Source: a bacterium ADurb.Bin374 | Lineage (GTDB): Bacteria; Riflebacteria; Ozemobacteria; Ozemobacterales; Ozemobacteraceae | Direction: 5' to 3' | DNA length: 9,082 bases | Assembly: GCA_002068715.1 (NCBI GenBank) | Contig: MWAR01000216.1 | Coordinates: 1-9,082 of the forward strand | Part shown: in pieces, positions 6,663 through 9,082 of the stretch | Position numbering within the stretch: position 1 is the first letter of the stretch | How the letters are laid out: each line of letters begins with the position of its first letter | Notes under the pieces: model-generated | What the model was told of the DNA's origin: nothing | The model's database searches: none | Seen by the model: the letters and a program-made list of their open reading frames with translations, nothing else | Made by a program: the position numbers and the translations under genes

Positions 6663-6677
6663 CGGCATCCTCCTCCG

Positions 6678-7553
6678 TCAGCGGCGCCGCACGATGAACG
6701 TGGCAAGCGAGTTCAGACAGAATATCATGACGAATAACACGACGCCGGTCGCGAACAGAGCCTTCTGATGGCCGCCCGCCGCGTATGCCATTTCCAATGC
6801 TATATTGCTCGTGAGAGTGCGGCATGGATGGAGGGGTGAGGTCGGCACGACGACGGCGTTTCCGGCCACCATGATGACGGCCATCGTCTCGCCCATGGCG
6901 CGGCCCATCCCGAGGATGACGGCCGTCACGAGGCCCGAGCGGGCCGCCGGAACGACGACGCGCGTGACGGTCTGCCACGGCGTGGCCCCCAGGGCGAGCG
7001 CGCCTTCCCGGAATGCAGCGGGAACGGCCCGGAGCGCGTCGTAGGCGATGCTCGTCACGGTCGGCAGGATCATCACGCTCAGCATGAGCGCGGCAGAGAG
7101 CACCGAGAACCCGCTTCCACCCAGCGTTTCGCGGATGAGTGGAACGATGACGGTCACGCCGATGAAGCCGTACACGACGGACGGAATCGCCGACAGCAGC
7201 TCGATCAGGGGTTTCATGACCATCCTGACGCGCGGGGCGGCGAACTCGGAAAGGCAGATCGCCGACAGCAGGGAGAGCGGCACGCCGATAACGAGGGCCC
7301 CGAGCGTCACCTGGACCGTGCCGACGATCATCGGGAAGATGCCGAACAATCCCTTCGTGGGTGCCCACCGGCCGCCGCCGAGAAACTCGGGTACCCCGAC
7401 CCGCGCGATCTGCGGAAGGCCCTCGCGGAAGACGAACAGGATGATCATCGCGAGCACGAGAATCGACGAGAAGGCCATGCAGAGCAAGGCCAGCCTGATC
7501 CGCTCCTCGCGCCGGCGCAGGTCGTCGGCCGCCATCACGTTACCGGAAGACAC
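6678..7553 (-). CDS. pstC: Phosphate ABC transporter permease PstC
   Basis: The membrane-spanning partner of PstA, 291 residues from GTG 7553. A basic N-terminus (RRREERIR) precedes the first span (about 20-43). Family marks include SAIPSVVYGFIGV (121-133), the coupling loop LALGATPWQTVTRVVVPAA (186-204) and the charged GRAMGET motif (217-223). Start choice: AAGGAGGG inside the end of pstS lies six bases before TTG 7556 and nine before GTG 7553, whereas the first ATG (7535), four bases after the pstS stop, has no ribosome site. GTG 7553 is therefore chosen, giving a 14-bp overlap with pstS and likely translational coupling; the ATG would shorten the protein by six residues without touching the fold. 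Six or so membrane spans are visible by hydrophobicity. Confidence 0.93.
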   Translation of the reverse strand: MSSGNVMAADDLRRREERIRLALLCMAFSSILVLAMIILFVFREGLPQIARVGVPEFLGGGRWAPTKGLFGIFPMIVGTVQVTLGALVIGVPLSLLSAICLSEFAAPRVRMVMKPLIELLSAIPSVVYGFIGVTVIVPLIRETLGGSGFSVLSAALMLSVMILPTVTSIAYDALRAVPAAFREGALALGATPWQTVTRVVVPAARSGLVTAVILGMGRAMGETMAVIMVAGNAVVVPTSPLHPCRTLTSNIALEMAYAAGGHQKALFATGVVLFVMIFCLNSLATFIVRRR

Positions 7554-8409
7554 CAACCAGGCCCTCCTTCTGCATGATCGCCGCTGCCTCGCTGCCCAGG
7601 GAAAACCGCGTCAAATCGGCCGCATCGCCGACCGGCGGCTGGAGACCTATGAGGTAGAAAGGCCTCACGAGCCGGTATGTTCCTGCCCGTACGGATTCGA
7701 ACGTGGGAGTCACACCGTCGACGCTGACGGCCCGGACGCTGGCGTTGAGGGCACCCAGCGAGGCGAAGCCAATGGCGTCGCGATCGTTGCAAACCACTTC
7801 GCGCACCCCACCCGATGAATCCTGCACGAGCGCGTAATCGTCGACCGGCGTCTCGTGCTTCCCATCCTTCATGACGAGCTCCTCGAACGCGCTGCGCGTG
7901 CCCGAGCCCTCTTCGCGAACCAGGATATGAACCGGCCTGTCGCGGCCGCCAACCTCTTTCCAGGTTTTGATTCTGCCCGAGAAGAGGTCGCGCACCTGGG
8001 CCAACGACAGGCTTGCCACGGCATTTTCCGGGTGAACGATGATCGCAATCGCATCGAGAGCGAGCATCTGACGCCACAGATGCGCCTCGTTCGGCTCGTT
8101 CGGCCTGAGTTCACGCGAGGACATCCCCAGCGCCGCGGTCTTCGCCCTGACCGCCATGACACCGGCGCTGCTGCCGCCGCCTTCGATATCGACGCGAAGC
8201 CCCGGCTTCATCTTCCGGAACGCTTCGGCAATCTTCTCCATCACCGGCTGAACCGACGTGGAGCCTGCCACGATGAGGCTTCTGCCCCCGCTTCTGCATC
8301 CCGGCAGTGCGGAAAGCGTGAGTCCAAGCAGGATCGCGATCGAAACGCGTACAGCGATACTTCCCAGCCGTGAAGGCTGTTTTCGCTCACCTGCGGTGAA
8401 ATTCTTCAC
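7540..8409 (-). CDS. pstS: Phosphate-binding lipoprotein PstS
   Basis: Substrate-binding protein of the Pst system, 289 residues from GTG 8409. The N-terminus has Lys and Arg, a hydrophobic core (VSIAILLGLTLSAL) and a lipobox-like LPGC, so it is probably membrane-anchored; Pro at -2 is less usual. Mature-protein marks are AGSTSVQPVMEKIAEAF (phosphate loop), GGGSSAGV, ALGMSSREL, DLFSGRIKTWKEVGG and REEGSGTRSAFEE, all standard for the PstS/SphX-like group, and RPFYLI near the end. The start is uncertain: TTG 8445 would add 12 residues; neither has a good ribosome site. GTG 8409 is preferred because it gives a normal signal peptide (MKNFTAGERK...). The gene heads the operon, 69 bases after the NUDIX gene on the same strand, and its 3' end holds the ribosome site of pstC. 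Confidence 0.9.
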   Translation of the reverse strand: MKNFTAGERKQPSRLGSIAVRVSIAILLGLTLSALPGCRSGGRSLIVAGSTSVQPVMEKIAEAFRKMKPGLRVDIEGGGSSAGVMAVRAKTAALGMSSRELRPNEPNEAHLWRQMLALDAIAIIVHPENAVASLSLAQVRDLFSGRIKTWKEVGGRDRPVHILVREEGSGTRSAFEELVMKDGKHETPVDDYALVQDSSGGVREVVCNDRDAIGFASLGALNASVRAVSVDGVTPTFESVRAGTYRLVRPFYLIGLQPPVGDAADLTRFSLGSEAAAIMQKEGLVGVFR

Positions 8410-8416
8410 GGGCGCA

Positions 8417-8445
8417 TTTTTACCAGAATGACGCCCCGATAGCAA
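8417..8445 (-). promoter_or_regulatory. Possible sigma-70-type promoter of the pst operon
   Basis: On the minus strand TTGCTA (8445-8440) and TAAAAA (8422-8417) are 17 bp apart, each matching four of six consensus bases. A start about seven bases on would fall at the GTG of pstS, which would make the message almost leaderless; this agrees with the lack of a ribosome site there. No convincing Pho box is visible beside it. Confidence 0.25.
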
Positions 8446-8478
8446 GCCCGCGACCGGTATTCCGCGGCAGAAACGGCA

Positions 8479-8952
8479 TCAGGCCGGAACACCCGGATAA
8501 AATGCCGCATCGTGCGAGATTAAGCGGCCGTTTTCGTATGTGAAGCGGGCGGAGAAGAAGTCGGAACGATCGAGCCAGGGGATGAAGATCTCGTCGCCTT
8601 CCCACAGGTTGAGGGAAAGGAGCTTTGCGTCGTCGATCCAGACGAGTTCGCCTTCGGGGCACTCGGCGATCGCTTCTCCGTCGGCCTGGGCGACGAACAA
8701 GAAGACATACCAGTCCTCGTTTTTCGCAAATTTCGGGAACGTGATGACGCCTTTCAGATCGAGCGTGCGCACCTCGAGCCCGCTCTCCTCGCGGATCTCG
8801 CGGCGGGCACAGTCTTCGGGGGTTTCGCCCTGGTCGAACTTGCCGCCAAGGCCGTTCCATTTGCCGTAATGCGTGTCGTCGGGCCGTTTGTTTCGGTGGA
8901 GCATCAGCGTCCGCCCGTCCCGGCGAACGTAACAAAGAGTGGCAAGTTTCAC
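8479..8952 (-). CDS. NUDIX hydrolase, MutT/MutX-like (probable 8-oxo-dGTP diphosphatase)
   Basis: The 157-residue protein carries a perfect NUDIX box, GX5EX7REUXEEXGU, with G37, E43, R51-E52, E55-E56 and G58; the E52/E55/E56 group binds metal. The lead-in LATLCYVRRDG, MLHRNKRPDD and GKWNGLGGKFDQGE closely resembles streptococcal MutX and the wider MTH1-like group that cleaves oxidised purine nucleoside triphosphates to monophosphates, so nucleotide-pool cleaning is the likely role. Other NUDIX substrates are not excluded. Start: GTG 8952 with AAAGGAAG about six bases upstream. It lies 69 bases before pstS on the same strand, so some read-through into the pst operon is possible, though a functional link is not obvious. 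Length is normal for the group. Confidence 0.92.
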   Translation of the reverse strand: MKLATLCYVRRDGRTLMLHRNKRPDDTHYGKWNGLGGKFDQGETPEDCARREIREESGLEVRTLDLKGVITFPKFAKNEDWYVFLFVAQADGEAIAECPEGELVWIDDAKLLSLNLWEGDEIFIPWLDRSDFFSARFTYENGRLISHDAAFYPGVPA

Positions 8953-8996
8953 GCACGACTTCCTTTCAGCCCGAGATTCAGTTAGAACGACGTTTT

Positions 8997-9082
8997 ACCA
9001 CGAATGCACAAAGACCTTTTCACCGCCGAGGCACAGAGGCGCAGAGATTGAAAAAATGTACTAAGATATTTTCCTCGGCGTC
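8997..9082. repeat. Dispersed intergenic repeat (FTAEAQRR-type), cut by the window edge
   Basis: From ACCACGAATGCACAAAGACC at 8997 through CACCGCCGAGGCACAGAGG (9021-9039) the bases match, from memory, a repeat family common between genes in environmental bacterial genomes, known for the spurious peptide FTAEAQRR. CGCCGAGG (9024-9031) and CCTCGGCG (9073-9080) are perfect complements, so a second inverted arm begins at the edge. The 44 bases between this and the NUDIX start hold its ribosome site; I see no promoter or other gene there. Confidence 0.65.

Noticed and set aside
5995..7368. Long minus-strand frame overlapping pstA and pstC in another phase
   Set aside because: It is Arg/His/Pro-rich, typical of a shadow frame in GC-rich DNA, and it cuts across two genes with strong permease motifs.
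8448..8467. CCGCG/CGCGG hairpin after the NUDIX gene as a terminator
   Set aside because: It has only five base pairs and no T tract; it may be chance in GC-rich DNA.
8410..8478. Pho box upstream of pstS
   Set aside because: A GTCAT at 8429-8433 (minus strand) resembles half a box, but no second repeat stands at the right 11-base period.
1..9082. CRISPR array, tRNA or rRNA genes, transposase genes
   Set aside because: No regularly spaced direct repeats, no cloverleaf or rRNA-like stretch and no transposase motif were seen on reading; a covariance-model search was not possible here.

Overview
The window reads as chromosomal DNA from a GC-rich (roughly 60% or a little more, estimated by eye) bacterium. 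Genes are dense, Shine-Dalgarno motifs are clear, GTG starts are frequent, and there is a lipoprotein-type phosphate-binding protein. The phylum cannot be fixed from the sequence. Two dispersed repeats of types I have repeatedly met in environmental bacterial genomes are present, one at 2041-2105 and one running off the right edge from 8997.

Left part, plus strand: the window opens inside a NodU/CmcH-type O-carbamoyltransferase gene (end at 478). Its stop overlaps the GTG start of a radical SAM gene of the RaSEA-like family (475-1467) by four bases, so the two are probably co-translated.

Middle, minus strand: cinA (2249-3490) is followed by thpR (1452-1976). Many bacteria carry a cinA-thpR(ligT)-recA cluster; here recA is not next to them. 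A 272-bp gap with an inverted repeat separates cinA from thpR. The 3' end of thpR overlaps the 3' end of the radical SAM gene by 16 bp, convergently.

Right part, minus strand: a full high-affinity phosphate uptake operon in the order pstS (to 7540), pstC, pstA, pstB-1, pstB-2, phoU (3584-4252). Every junction is an overlap or a short gap. PstS would capture phosphate outside the membrane, PstC and PstA form the channel, the two PstB ATPases drive it, and PhoU passes transport status to phosphate signalling. No phoB/phoR pair is in the window. Upstream on the same strand lies a MutT/MutX-like NUDIX hydrolase (8479-8952).

The most striking observation is in the two tandem PstB proteins. The upstream one has lost the Q-loop glutamine (Asp102) and the switch histidine (Asn214) but keeps a perfect LSGGQ. 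The downstream one keeps Q92 and H204 but has LSADF instead of LSGGQ. If they pair in the usual head-to-tail way, the defects fall together in one ATP site and leave the other canonical. This is the asymmetric layout known from heterodimeric ABC exporters, here in a phosphate importer.
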